A stretch of DNA of 64,000 bases, from contig CAZNMY010000009.1 of assembly GCA_964574325.1 (NCBI GenBank), positions 31,595 through 95,594 on the forward strand. Reading direction: 5' to 3'. Below are positions 16,502-25,352 of the stretch, piece by piece; the first letter of the stretch is position 1, and each line of letters starts with the position of its first letter. The notes beneath the pieces are model-generated. The model was not told where the DNA came from, made no database searches, and was given only the letters and a program-made list of their open reading frames with translations. This DNA comes from CAMDPA01 sp964574325. GTDB taxonomy: Bacteria > Pseudomonadota > Alphaproteobacteria > Rhizobiales > Hyphomicrobiaceae. The translations under genes were made by a program, and so were the position numbers.

Positions 16502-18757
16502 CTACCTGAAGCCGGCACCGCCGGTTGACGAGACCGCCCCCCTCGAGGGCCCAGGGTCTGACACCGTCGTAACGTCTGTCGACCAGCTTGTCGGAGTTGC
16601 CGCGCTGGCTTCAGTGGGCCTGGCTCGAGTGGGACCAGCCTGAATGTGACTCTCCCGCGTTGGGGCGACCTGAGCGGGCGTGGCGCCGACCGGTGTGACG
16701 CCGGACCTCGCGAAGGCGGTCTCGGTCGAAAAGCCCGGCTGGCACCCGGTTGGCGCCATCAGCAAGCCCAGGCCATAGATCGGATCGCGCCCCGGTGGCC
16801 CGAGATCGACGAACTTCAGCGCATTGAGCAGATCGTTCTTCTGGCGCCGCGGCGATCCGAACAGAACCGTAGCGATGATCGCGGTCGCGTACGGCGCGGC
16901 GAACGAGGTCCCCGAGCGATAGCCTTCCTTTGCGCCCGGGACCGCCGTCCAGATCTGAACGCCCGGCGCCGAAACGTCGATATGCCCACCACGGTTGGCA
17001 TAGGCGTAGTTTCGCAGTTCCCTGTTGACCGCGGTGACGGCCAACACCTGCTTGTATCCGGCCGGATAGCTCGGCGGCGCCGTCGGTCCTTCGTTGCCGG
17101 CAGCCGCGACGAACACCACGCCGTTCGCGCTCAGACGCGCGATGGCTTTCTGCACCAGTTCGTCCCGCGGGCCGGCAAAGCTCATGTTGATGAGCTTGAC
17201 TTCGAACGCGTTCATCCAATCGAGCGCCTTGAGGATGCTGACGGTGTCTGTCGCGAATTCGCCGGAGGGATCGGTGAAGAACACGCCGGCCGCGTAGAAC
17301 TCGCCATCGGGGATCAGGCCCGGCGTGCCGCTGTCGGAACGGCCGGCCAAAAGCGCAAGCACGCCGGTTCCGTGCCACGTCGGCGCTGACGTTCGCCCAT
17401 CCGGGATGAAAGTTCCCTTCTTGATCTTGCCGGCAGGGAACGCGGGATGCAGGTGATCGACATCGGTGTCGATAACGCCGATACGCAAGCCCTTGCTGCA
17501 GGACTGCAGCTCGCTCTTCCATTGGATCGCGTGCCGGCCTGCACACCGATCGCCTGCGCAGGCGTCTGTGCCGCCTTGGCCCGCTGCGGTGGAAGCGCCG
17601 GAGTCGCGCTCGCTGCCCCGGTTCGCCGCGCGATAGAGCCCATAGATCCGGTTGAGTGCGAATTTCTCCCCCGGTGCGTCGGCCCGCAGCCAGGCTCGCG
17701 CCTGCAGGGCGTCCATATCGGGCGGAACGACGAGACGGGTGACGCTGGACCTGAGGCTCGACAGCAGCGAATGCGCACCGACCGTGAAGCCCCGCTTCAA
17801 AGCGCGCTCGACGGTTGAAGGCTTCAGGTTTTCCGCCAGGATTTCATTGCTGGCGAAAGAGCGCCTGCCGAACGGATCGAGACCCACAGGGCCGCTGGTT
17901 CCGATGACAGGCGCCGCTTTGGTCGCTGCCGGCTTGTTGCTGGTTGTTGTCGTGGCAGGCGTTGTCGTCGCCGAAGGCGCCGGGGTGGCTGTTGTGGCGG
18001 TGGCTGTTGTGGGAGCAGTCGGTGTCGCAGCTACCGGAGCCGCCGCCGAGCTGGACTTGGCCGCAGCGTTCGAACCGCTGGCGTTGCTCGCTTCGCTCTT
18101 GTCACTGGTCTCAGTCGCCTTGAACAGCCGCTCGAACACTTCGACGACGGTCGCCGGAGGCGGTCTCGACGCCTCTCCTCTTCTCTCGCTTTGCCGACGA
18201 TCGGAGGACCTGGACCTCGCGTTCTTGTCGTTCCGGTCGCCAGTCGTGTCTTGGCCGGCGCGCTCCTGCACCTCCCGGTTGACGGACGGCAAATCAGGTG
18301 CACTTCCGAAGCTGCTTCCGCCGCGATCTATCGCAGGCGCCGCGGCGGCCGGTGCTGGCGACGACGGCGCTTGTGGTGTGGTCTGGCCGCCGTCACGCGA
18401 CGAGCCGAGTGACTCTCGAGACGGCGCGGAGCGATCACGATCCCCACCTCGGTCACTACCCCGATCGAAGTCTCCACCCGGTCCGCGGCCGCGCTGGAAA
18501 TCCTCGCCGCGTGAGTTGCCACGGCCGAAATCACCACCTCGGCCACCACCACCACCACCACCGCCTCGCCTGCCGGCATGAGCCGCGGAAAAGATCGCGA
18601 CGCTCGATGCGTGGTCGGCCGATGAATCCGGCGGGGCCGAAGCTGCGAACTCGATCGCCCCGCAGAAAATCTCGGCGCCGATCAGTCCCAGAACAGCAGC
18701 ACGCGCCGCAATCCGCGAAGCGCTCGCCGGTGCGCGGATCGAACGGAATTCCGGCAA
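16502..18757 (-). CDS. Exported S8 (subtilisin-like) serine peptidase with glycine-rich N-terminal region
   Basis: 751 residues from a TTG codon at 18757, supported by GAGGGG seven bases upstream. A signal-like hydrophobic segment lies at about 15-42. A Gly/Arg-rich stretch follows (about 62-110, RRGGGGGGGGRGGDFGRG), then Ser/Thr/Ala/Pro low complexity (about 125-285). The subtilase domain (about 420-665) has the triad Asp430 (GVIDTDVD), His462 (WHGTGV) and Ser618 (GTSFAAP), plus the oxyanion Asn555 (AAAGNEG). Cysteines at 400, 405 and 420 could form disulfides. The C-terminal ~80 residues are unstructured (Thr/Pro/Ala-rich). It is convergent with the ECF/anti-sigma pair and could be a regulated effector or a protease acting in signalling. 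Confidence 0.88.
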   Translation of the reverse strand: MPEFRSIRAPASASRIAARAAVLGLIGAEIFCGAIEFAASAPPDSSADHASSVAIFSAAHAGRRGGGGGGGGRGGDFGRGNSRGEDFQRGRGPGGDFDRGSDRGGDRDRSAPSRESLGSSRDGGQTTPQAPSSPAPAAAAPAIDRGGSSFGSAPDLPSVNREVQERAGQDTTGDRNDKNARSRSSDRRQSERRGEASRPPPATVVEVFERLFKATETSDKSEASNASGSNAAAKSSSAAAPVAATPTAPTTATATTATPAPSATTTPATTTTSNKPAATKAAPVIGTSGPVGLDPFGRRSFASNEILAENLKPSTVERALKRGFTVGAHSLLSSLRSSVTRLVVPPDMDALQARAWLRADAPGEKFALNRIYGLYRAANRGSERDSGASTAAGQGGTDACAGDRCAGRHAIQWKSELQSCSKGLRIGVIDTDVDHLHPAFPAGKIKKGTFIPDGRTSAPTWHGTGVLALLAGRSDSGTPGLIPDGEFYAAGVFFTDPSGEFATDTVSILKALDWMNAFEVKLINMSFAGPRDELVQKAIARLSANGVVFVAAAGNEGPTAPPSYPAGYKQVLAVTAVNRELRNYAYANRGGHIDVSAPGVQIWTAVPGAKEGYRSGTSFAAPYATAIIATVLFGSPRRQKNDLLNALKFVDLGPPGRDPIYGLGLLMAPTGCQPGFSTETAFARSGVTPVGATPAQVAPTRESHIQAGPTRARPTEASAATPTSWSTDVTTVSDPGPSRGAVSSTGGAGFR

Positions 18758-18970
18758 CGAACACCCCTCGTTTACACGCTACCAAGCATAAGTATTCATG
18801 GATTTATCACCCTCCAACTACAACAACTCGATGGAGCAGGGGAATAAGAAATTGGTCGGCTCGTTGTCGCGGCGAACGAGTTCACGTCGTGCTGGGGGCA
18901 CACCGTTCGATCCGCAGCAGCGTGTTGCGAACGACATGCAATTGCTGCCGCGGATCGAACGGAATTTCGG
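18734..18970. repeat. Direct and inverted repeat around the subtilase start
   Basis: The 21 bases at 18734-18754, the first codons of the subtilase gene, recur with one mismatch at 18950-18970 in the same orientation. In addition 18905-18921 and 18944-18960 are inverted 17-base arms (one mismatch) around a 22-base spacer and share the core GCGGATCGAAC. The core therefore occurs three times in 240 bases. No T-tract follows, so this is not a standard terminator. A duplicated gene start or an operator is possible. Confidence 0.7.
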
Positions 18971-19043
18971 ACGTGTCTGTCCGGACTTGGCGGAAAGCCA
19001 GCGATTTCGGCGGGTGCCTCGGCGGAAGACCTGGTGTCGAAGG

Positions 19044-19907
19044 CTATAGCTTCGCCACGTCGATCAGTGTCGTGCCCGCGGCTTTCTGCCGGGCGTGGTT
19101 CTCGTCGATCGCTTGCCGGATGTGTGGCGGTACGACGACCTCTTTCGCGAATTCGTTGCGCGCGGCAAGACGATCGAACCATGTCGACACGGCCGGATGC
19201 AGCCGCGCGATCGGATAGTCGCACATCATCAGCCGGTTGACGTAGACGAACCACGCGACGTCGAGAACCGTCAGCGCTTCACCCAGGAGATGGGGCTGGC
19301 CCCGAAGCGTTTTGTCGATTTCGTCGAGCGCCGCCTTGAAGCGTTGGGCTGAAACAACGACGGCCGCATCCGTCAGTCCTTCGCGCGCGGCCCGTTCCCA
19401 GAAGGCGATCTCACGCTGCTTGTCGGGATCGGGCTTCCCCCCCACCGTTCCCGACCCGCCGTCCCTGTACTTGTCGAGTGCGGCCGCCGGCTTTGGCTCC
19501 TTGCCGCGGAAGTGCGTGAAGCGGAACGTGAGGGTACGCAGATCGAGATGCAGTTCGTCCTCGTGACGCAACAGCTCCGACATCCGCGTCTCGAGCCCGG
19601 CTGGAACGAGCTTCGCACCGGGCAACCGCGCATCGAGTTCAGTGATGATGTCGTTGCTCTCGATGTGAACCTCGCCGTCGATCACCAGCGCCGGCACCAG
19701 CCCACGCGGATTGATGCCGAGATACCAGGGCTCGAAGTTTTCTTGGGTCGAGAGATTGATCTCGTGCGAGGTCCAGTCGGCCTGCTTGAGATTGAGCACG
19801 ATGCGCGTCTTTTGCGAGCAGGACGACGACTTGAAGTGGAACAGGTGCACGCCTTTCCAGCCGAGCACCTCGCGGGTCTGAATGTCGCTGTTGGCGAGTT
19901 GAACCAT
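19044..19907 (-). CDS. Glutathione S-transferase family protein
   Basis: 287 residues. The thioredoxin-fold half begins LFHFKSSSCSQKTRIVLNL; the SSCSQK motif is the usual glutathione-activating segment, with serine or cysteine as the key residue. It continues with INPRGLVPALVIDG and the SNDIITELDARLPG region. The helical half contains LLGEALTVLDVAWFVYVNRL. The spacing and the long C-terminal helix resemble GDAP1/beta-etherase-like GSTs more than the zeta or YghU classes seen elsewhere in the window. Start 19907 is preceded by GAGGGACGG. It follows an alpha/beta hydrolase by 15 bases on the same strand. Substrate unknown. Confidence 0.83.
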   Translation of the reverse strand: MVQLANSDIQTREVLGWKGVHLFHFKSSSCSQKTRIVLNLKQADWTSHEINLSTQENFEPWYLGINPRGLVPALVIDGEVHIESNDIITELDARLPGAKLVPAGLETRMSELLRHEDELHLDLRTLTFRFTHFRGKEPKPAAALDKYRDGGSGTVGGKPDPDKQREIAFWERAAREGLTDAAVVVSAQRFKAALDEIDKTLRGQPHLLGEALTVLDVAWFVYVNRLMMCDYPIARLHPAVSTWFDRLAARNEFAKEVVVPPHIRQAIDENHARQKAAGTTLIDVAKL

Positions 19908-19922
19908 GTGCCGTCCCTCGAG

Positions 19923-20795
19923 TCATGCGGTGCAGGCAAAGAACTTGTCGAGCCAGCCCTTGATGAGGTGCCGCGCATAGAGGCCATCGCCCGCGAGCGG
20001 GAAATGCGACACGCCCGTCATCAGGAACAATTCGGTCGGCTGGCCCGCCTTCTCGAACAGCCGCAGCGATTGCTCGGTCGGCGTGATCGTATCGTGCGCG
20101 ATGTGCAAGAGCAGTAAAGGACGTGGCGCGATTTTCGCCACGACATCTTCCGCGCGGAAATCGAACATGCTCTGCGCGGTGTCGGCGGTGACTTTGTCTT
20201 GCGCCTTTTTCGGAAGGTGCACGCGCAGATGCTCCGGGATCGGCACCACGTCCCAGCGCGATACCCAGAGCGGCTCGCCCGTCTTCGCCTTGTGCTCGCG
20301 CCCGCGCTCGAGCATGGCCGCGAATTTCGCCCAGTTCTCCGGTCCGGGATGCTGCCCCTGGAACTTGCGCTCGCCATGGCCCCAGCCACACGACGATATG
20401 ACCGCCGCGACACGCTCGTCGACGCCGCCCGTGTAGACGGAGACCGCCGCGCCGAAGCTGTGGCCGATGAGGCCGATGCGCCGGCCGTCGATCTCGGGTT
20501 GCTCGGCGAGCCAGGTGAGCGCGTTTCGGGTATCGGCGACTTGATCGAGGCACAGCACATAGCCCCGCGTGCCGCCCGAATCGCCGCAGCCCCTGAAGTC
20601 GATGCGCAGCGCCGCGTAGCCCCAGCCCTCGAGCATCCTCGCTTGAATCTCGGCGTGGCTCTCGTCCTTGGAGCCGAGGAACCCATGCAGCACGATGAAG
20701 GCCGGCAGCTTCGTGCCGGGCTTGTAGCTGTCGGGAATGTGCAGCACGCCCGCGATATCGATGCCGTCGGACGTGAAGCGGACTTGGCGTTGCAT
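19923..20795 (-). CDS. Alpha/beta hydrolase (serine peptidase/acyl esterase-like)
   Basis: 290 residues from ATG 20795, with GAGG upstream; an upstream extension of the frame is not needed. The fold signatures are FIVLHGFLGSKDE (oxyanion loop), DFRGCGDSGG, the nucleophile elbow GHSFGA, an acid region (HIAHDTITP) and the catalytic histidine in GVSHFPLAGDGLY. This places it among the dienelactone-hydrolase/acylaminoacyl-peptidase-like hydrolases, with no signal peptide, so cytoplasmic. It is co-directional with the downstream GST gene and 117 bases from the exporter adaptor gene. The substrate cannot be inferred. Confidence 0.82.
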   Translation of the reverse strand: MQRQVRFTSDGIDIAGVLHIPDSYKPGTKLPAFIVLHGFLGSKDESHAEIQARMLEGWGYAALRIDFRGCGDSGGTRGYVLCLDQVADTRNALTWLAEQPEIDGRRIGLIGHSFGAAVSVYTGGVDERVAAVISSCGWGHGERKFQGQHPGPENWAKFAAMLERGREHKAKTGEPLWVSRWDVVPIPEHLRVHLPKKAQDKVTADTAQSMFDFRAEDVVAKIAPRPLLLLHIAHDTITPTEQSLRLFEKAGQPTELFLMTGVSHFPLAGDGLYARHLIKGWLDKFFACTA

Positions 20796-20912
20796 GGTGC
20801 CTCGTTTCGTGCGTTTTCGAGAAACTGCGCGAAGTCTATCAGCGTCGGTCACCATTGCGGAAGGCTTTGGGCGTCGAATGTTTTCTGGGTGGCGATGCAA
20901 CCGCATGGCTGC

Positions 20913-22130
20913 CTATGGCGATGCGCTGCGTTCCGCGATGCGCGCGCGGTCGGTAATGCGGTCGCTGGGATGCAGAATCACACGATCGTCGACTGAAAGG
21001 CCGCGCACGACCTCGGCGACTTCCGAGTTCCGATGGTCGATTTCCACGATCGTTCGAGCGGCGCGACCATTCTTCACGACATAGACGGCCCAGTCCTTGC
21101 CGTAGCGGAACAGCGCCGAAAGCGGCACGCGCAGAACGCTCTCGCTGCGCCATGACGTGATCGACGCGAACACGCGATAGTCGTGCCCGAGCAGACCGAT
21201 GTCTTTCGACTCGATGTCCAGGATGACGCGCACCCTTTGCTCGTCGATGCCGAGCGCGGATACCTTGGTGAAGCCGCCCGGCTCGATGCGGCGGACACGT
21301 GCCGCAAGCACCCGCGGACCGCCCCACCCCGTGATGGCGACCGCCGCACCGGGTTTGATCTTCACGGCGTCCGTCGACAGCAATTCGACGACGATCTCCA
21401 TTTCGGCAGTGTCGCCGATTTCGAAGAGCACGGTGCCGGCGAGAACGACCTTCTCGCTCTCGTGCATCCGCTTCAGGATTTTGCCGCTCGCGGGCGCTCT
21501 CACATTGACGCAGCACGTCTCTTTCGGTTCGGGATGGTCGGCCGTGGCTTCCGGGCCGATCAGCCTGGCGCGCTCGCTGTCGAGTTGACGGCGCCGCAGC
21601 TCGACCTGGGCCCGCGCGCGAACGACGGCCGCTCGCCGTGTCGCCGCCTCGAGTTCAGCCTTCTGTAACGTGCGTTCCGGTACGGTGCCCGACTGCGCCA
21701 GGCGCTTGTTGCGGGTGAGATCGGTCTCGGCGAACTCGGCTTCGCTCTCGGCCTGACGCAATTCGGCGGTCGCCAGATCGACCGCCGCTGCCGCCGCATT
21801 GATCTGCGCCTCGATCTCGTGCCGGGAGCGCAGATCGTGGAATGGCGGATCGGCCGGCTGGATCACCGCGACGACCGTCTCGTCCTTTTTCACGGTGTCG
21901 CCCGCATCGAGCGTCGATCGGAGAATGCGTCCGCTGATCGGTGCCGAGACGGTGTAGACTTGGCGCACGCGCGTGCGGCCTTCCTCCTCGACCAGCACTG
22001 TCATCGGGCCGGTGCTCACGGCGGCCACGTCGACGCCGGCGGGCTGTGGACGCAGCGCAAAGAGGAGCGCCGCGACGACGGCGGCTGCAATTCCCGTTGC
22101 GATCCATCCTCTATTGGAGAGGGATTTCAT
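20913..22130 (-). CDS. Periplasmic adaptor (HlyD/MacA-like) of an ABC exporter
   Basis: 405 residues. A membrane anchor lies at about 9-27 (WIATGIAAAVVAALLFAL). The lipoyl-like half SAPISGRILRSTLDAGDTVKKDE follows, then a coiled-coil hairpin (about 105-200; alanine/glutamate-rich, with RLAQSGTVPERTLQKAE). The second half VRAPASGKILKRMHESEKVV precedes beta-barrel and membrane-proximal domains. The start is preceded by GGAGTGGAAGG. It is the last gene of a three-gene run after an FtsX-type permease (10-base gap) and a LolD-like ATPase, the architecture of DevBCA/MacAB-like exporters, so it probably links them to an outer-membrane duct. The cargo is not evident. Confidence 0.88.
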   Translation of the reverse strand: MKSLSNRGWIATGIAAAVVAALLFALRPQPAGVDVAAVSTGPMTVLVEEEGRTRVRQVYTVSAPISGRILRSTLDAGDTVKKDETVVAVIQPADPPFHDLRSRHEIEAQINAAAAAVDLATAELRQAESEAEFAETDLTRNKRLAQSGTVPERTLQKAELEAATRRAAVVRARAQVELRRRQLDSERARLIGPEATADHPEPKETCCVNVRAPASGKILKRMHESEKVVLAGTVLFEIGDTAEMEIVVELLSTDAVKIKPGAAVAITGWGGPRVLAARVRRIEPGGFTKVSALGIDEQRVRVILDIESKDIGLLGHDYRVFASITSWRSESVLRVPLSALFRYGKDWAVYVVKNGRAARTIVEIDHRNSEVAEVVRGLSVDDRVILHPSDRITDRARIAERSASP

Positions 22131-22140
22131 CCTTCCACTC

Positions 22141-24504
22141 CTAGTCGCGTGTCTTCAGAACGGAAACGAGATCGAGCCGGTCGACGCGGCGGCGGACGAT
22201 CAGGGCCGACGCTGCTGCGGCGCAAAGGACGAGCAAACCTGCGACGGCGTAGGTTTCACGATCGATCACGAACGGTACGCGATAGAGATCGCTGGAGAAC
22301 GACTGGATCAGCAGATAGCCGAACCCGTATCCGAACAGCCATCCCACCGGAATCGCCGCGACGGTCAAGATCGCCAGCTCGGAAAGCAGGACCCATGAGA
22401 CTTCGGCGCGCGTGAAGCCGAGAACTCTGAGGCTCGCCAGCTCGCGTGCGCGCTCCGACAATTGGATGCGCGCGCTGTTGTAGACCACGCCGAACGTGAT
22501 GGTGATCGCGAGCAGCGCATAGATCGTCACCATGTAGTTGATGTTCTGGGCGAGCGTCTCGCGGAACTTGGCGAGCGAAACGCGATTGAGCGCGATGGCG
22601 GAGATGGCGGGCGTCGTCTTGATCGCCTTGAACAAGGCGGCCTCGCGCGAAGCGTCATAGCTGAAACGCACGCCGCTGACGCGAGCGCCGTCGTCGAGCA
22701 ACTCGTCGAGGGCGTCGAGCCGCATGTACACGCCGAGGCCGAAATAGCTCTTGATGATGTCGGTGACGGGGACCTGGGTGACGCGCCGCTTGCCCGTCGT
22801 AGCCTCGACGGTGACGACATCGCCGCGCTGCAGCGCGAGGATATCGGCGACGCGCTCGCTGATGGCGATGCCGCTTTCCGGCAAGGGAACCGGCCGGAAC
22901 CGGGCGTCCAGGACGCGGCTGAGGTCGCGGCTGTCGCCCAGGCCGACGATCGAGAGTTGCCGCGACCGCGCGCCGTTGACGAGGCGAACCGGGGCGGAGC
23001 GGTAGGGCTCCGTGCGCATCACGCCTGGCAATCCCGCGACGGCACGCGTGGCGCGCGTGTGGTTGGGCTCGCCGAAATCGATCGTGGCGTGTTGGCGGTC
23101 CATCCGGTTGAAGGCGACATCGACCATCAGGTCGACCGAGTCGAACGACAGCAGCGCGGTGACCATCAGCCCGCACGCGAGCGCGATGCCCAGCAGCGTG
23201 AACACGGAACGCAGCGGCCAGCGGATCATGTTGCGCACTGCCATCGTCGTCGTCTGCGAAAAGTGCGGCAACCACCGCGATCGCGAAGTAAATATCTTGC
23301 GGTAGCGCGGCGGCGACGGCGGCTGCATCGCGACGGCGGGTGCCAGCTTCAGAACGTCGAGCACGGCCCGCAAGGCGCCCGAAATGGCAGCGACGACGGA
23401 TACGGCCGCCGCGATGATGTAGACCGCCGGGTCCTGCTGGAAGATCAGGAACGGAAAATGGAAGAAGTCGCCGTAGAGCCGCGTCAGCCCGCGCCCCATT
23501 TGCGCACCGGCCAGCGAGCCGATCAGCACGCCGCCGATGGCGATCACTAGTACGAACTGCACGTAATGGAACGCGATCGTCGAGGGCGAGTATCCGATCG
23601 CCTTCAGGAGCCCGATCTGCTCGCGTTCCAACGCTACGAGGCGCGTCAGTATGATGTTGATCAGGAACGCCGCGACCAGCATGAAGATCGGCGGCATGAC
23701 GCGAGCGAGCGCATTCAATTGTTTCAGCTCGGCATCGAGGAACGCGTGCGAGGTCTGGTCCTTGCGGCCCGTCGCACCGGATCCGCCGTAGCGCTCGAGG
23801 GCGCGGTCGACGCGGTCGATGACGGCGGCTTCGCTGGCGCCAGGAACGAGTTCGATCGCGACCGAGTTGAACGCCCCTTCGAGATCGAAGATCGACGCCA
23901 ATGCCTGCCGCGACATCCAGAACACACCGAAACGGCGGTCGTCGGGCATCAGGTCGCCCGGCCCGACCGCATAGATGAACTCCGGCGACAGCGCGATGCC
24001 GACGATGCTCAGCGTGCGCATTCGCCCATTGAGTATGGCGCGCACCGTAGCGCCCGGCTTGAAACGGTGCGCCTTCGCGAACGCCTCGTTGATCACGACC
24101 TCGTCGATCCGCCCGGTCTCCGCGAAGCGGCCTTCGCGCAGATAGAGTTGGTTCAGCTTCTGCCCGCCCTGATCCGGCACGGAAATGAAGAGACCGGTCG
24201 CCGGCTGAGCGAAACCTTCGATGTCCAGCAGCGCGAGTTTGCGAATGCGCGTGTCGATCGCCGCCACACCGGAGATCTCTTCGAGCCGTGCGGTGACGCT
24301 GGTCGGCGCCCGCGTCACGCTGGCGAACACGTCTGCGAACCGGTAGCGCTCGTAGTAGGCTGCGCGCGTCTCCTCCAGCGAACGCAGCGCGCCGAGCGCC
24401 AGCACCAGCGTGGCGACGCCCGACGCGAGCACCAGCGCTACCGCCAGCACCTGAGCCCACATGCGCAGGAAGTCCCGGAAGAGTTTCTTGTCGAGGCTGC
24501 GCAT
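22141..24504 (-). CDS. FtsX-family ABC exporter permease
   Basis: 787 residues from ATG 24504, with GGTGAGG upstream. The protein is a tandem of two MacB/FtsX units. A first helix (VLAVALVLASGVATLVLALGAL) is followed by a large periplasmic domain (about 50-260) and three helices (MPPIFMLVAAFLINIILTRLV, VLVIAIGGVLIGSLAGA, YIIAAAVSVVAAISGAL). A second helix-plus-periplasmic-domain unit follows, with a last group of three helices ending in GLLVLCAAAASALIV. It lies 7 bases after the ATPase gene and 10 before the adaptor gene. Exporters of this type use periplasmic mechanotransmission to move lipids, peptides or lipoproteins. The substrate is unknown. Confidence 0.88.
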   Translation of the reverse strand: MRSLDKKLFRDFLRMWAQVLAVALVLASGVATLVLALGALRSLEETRAAYYERYRFADVFASVTRAPTSVTARLEEISGVAAIDTRIRKLALLDIEGFAQPATGLFISVPDQGGQKLNQLYLREGRFAETGRIDEVVINEAFAKAHRFKPGATVRAILNGRMRTLSIVGIALSPEFIYAVGPGDLMPDDRRFGVFWMSRQALASIFDLEGAFNSVAIELVPGASEAAVIDRVDRALERYGGSGATGRKDQTSHAFLDAELKQLNALARVMPPIFMLVAAFLINIILTRLVALEREQIGLLKAIGYSPSTIAFHYVQFVLVIAIGGVLIGSLAGAQMGRGLTRLYGDFFHFPFLIFQQDPAVYIIAAAVSVVAAISGALRAVLDVLKLAPAVAMQPPSPPRYRKIFTSRSRWLPHFSQTTTMAVRNMIRWPLRSVFTLLGIALACGLMVTALLSFDSVDLMVDVAFNRMDRQHATIDFGEPNHTRATRAVAGLPGVMRTEPYRSAPVRLVNGARSRQLSIVGLGDSRDLSRVLDARFRPVPLPESGIAISERVADILALQRGDVVTVEATTGKRRVTQVPVTDIIKSYFGLGVYMRLDALDELLDDGARVSGVRFSYDASREAALFKAIKTTPAISAIALNRVSLAKFRETLAQNINYMVTIYALLAITITFGVVYNSARIQLSERARELASLRVLGFTRAEVSWVLLSELAILTVAAIPVGWLFGYGFGYLLIQSFSSDLYRVPFVIDRETYAVAGLLVLCAAAASALIVRRRVDRLDLVSVLKTRD

Positions 24505-24511
24505 TGGAGCC

Positions 24512-25243
24512 TCACCAGCTGATTTCGGAAGGCGCGCGCCGGATCGCGTTTCGATGAACCTCGCTGACGCGGCCATTGGCGAACGAGATCACCGTGTGCG
24601 CCATCTCCCGGATCGCAGCGTTGTGCGTGATGACGACGGTGGTGGTGCCGAGCTCCTTGTTGATGCGCTCCAGCGCCTCGAGCACGCGCACACCTGTCCG
24701 GCTGTCGAGTGCGCCGGTCGGCTCGTCGCACAACAACACCTCGGGCCGCTTGGCGATCGCGCGCGCGATCGCGACGCGCTGCTGCTCGCCGCCCGACAGC
24801 TCCGCCGGGAAATGATCCATGCGCGGACCGAGCCCGACCCAGTCGAGCGCCTCCTCCGGCGTCATCGGATCGGGCGCGATCTCCGTGACGAGCGCGACGT
24901 TCTCCCGCGCGGTCAGCGAAGGCACCAGATTGTAGAACTGGAACACGAAGCCGATGTGCGTCCGCCGGAATTCGGTGAGCCCGCGATCGTCGAGCCGCGT
25001 GATGTCCTGTCCGCGGAACCGCACGGTGCCCGACGTCGCCTGGTCCAGTCCCCCCAGGATGTTGAGCAGCGTGGACTTGCCGCTGCCCGACGGCCCCAGC
25101 AGCACGATCAACTCGCCCGCCGACAGCACGAGATCGACGCCATCGAGCGCTCTCACTTCTATCGCCCCGGTGCGATAGATCTTGCACAGCCGCTCGACCT
25201 CGAAGACCGGCTGGGGCGCTGGCTGTTCGTTCGTGTCTTTCAT
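24512..25243 (-). CDS. ABC exporter ATPase (LolD/MacB-type)
   Basis: 243 residues. Walker A is LLGPSGSGKSTLLNILGG, the Q-loop region FVFQFYNLVPSLTARENV, the signature LSGGEQQRVAIARA, Walker B VLLCDEPTGALD, and the switch histidine is in VVITHNAAI. The LDQATSGTVRFRG and FYNLVPSLTA segments are typical of the LolD/MacB/FtsE group. It is the first gene of the ATPase-permease-adaptor operon on the minus strand. It is cytoplasmic and powers the FtsX-type permease encoded 7 bases downstream. Confidence 0.92.
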   Translation of the reverse strand: MKDTNEQPAPQPVFEVERLCKIYRTGAIEVRALDGVDLVLSAGELIVLLGPSGSGKSTLLNILGGLDQATSGTVRFRGQDITRLDDRGLTEFRRTHIGFVFQFYNLVPSLTARENVALVTEIAPDPMTPEEALDWVGLGPRMDHFPAELSGGEQQRVAIARAIAKRPEVLLCDEPTGALDSRTGVRVLEALERINKELGTTTVVITHNAAIREMAHTVISFANGRVSEVHRNAIRRAPSEISW

Positions 25244-25352
25244 GGCCGGGACCGTACTGCGGCGCCGCCGTTTGCCCCTTGTGACGGATCAACCTCGCGG
25301 GAGGCAGCCTGGGAAGCGCCCCGGCAAGCCTCTCGCGCCATCCGGACCCCTG

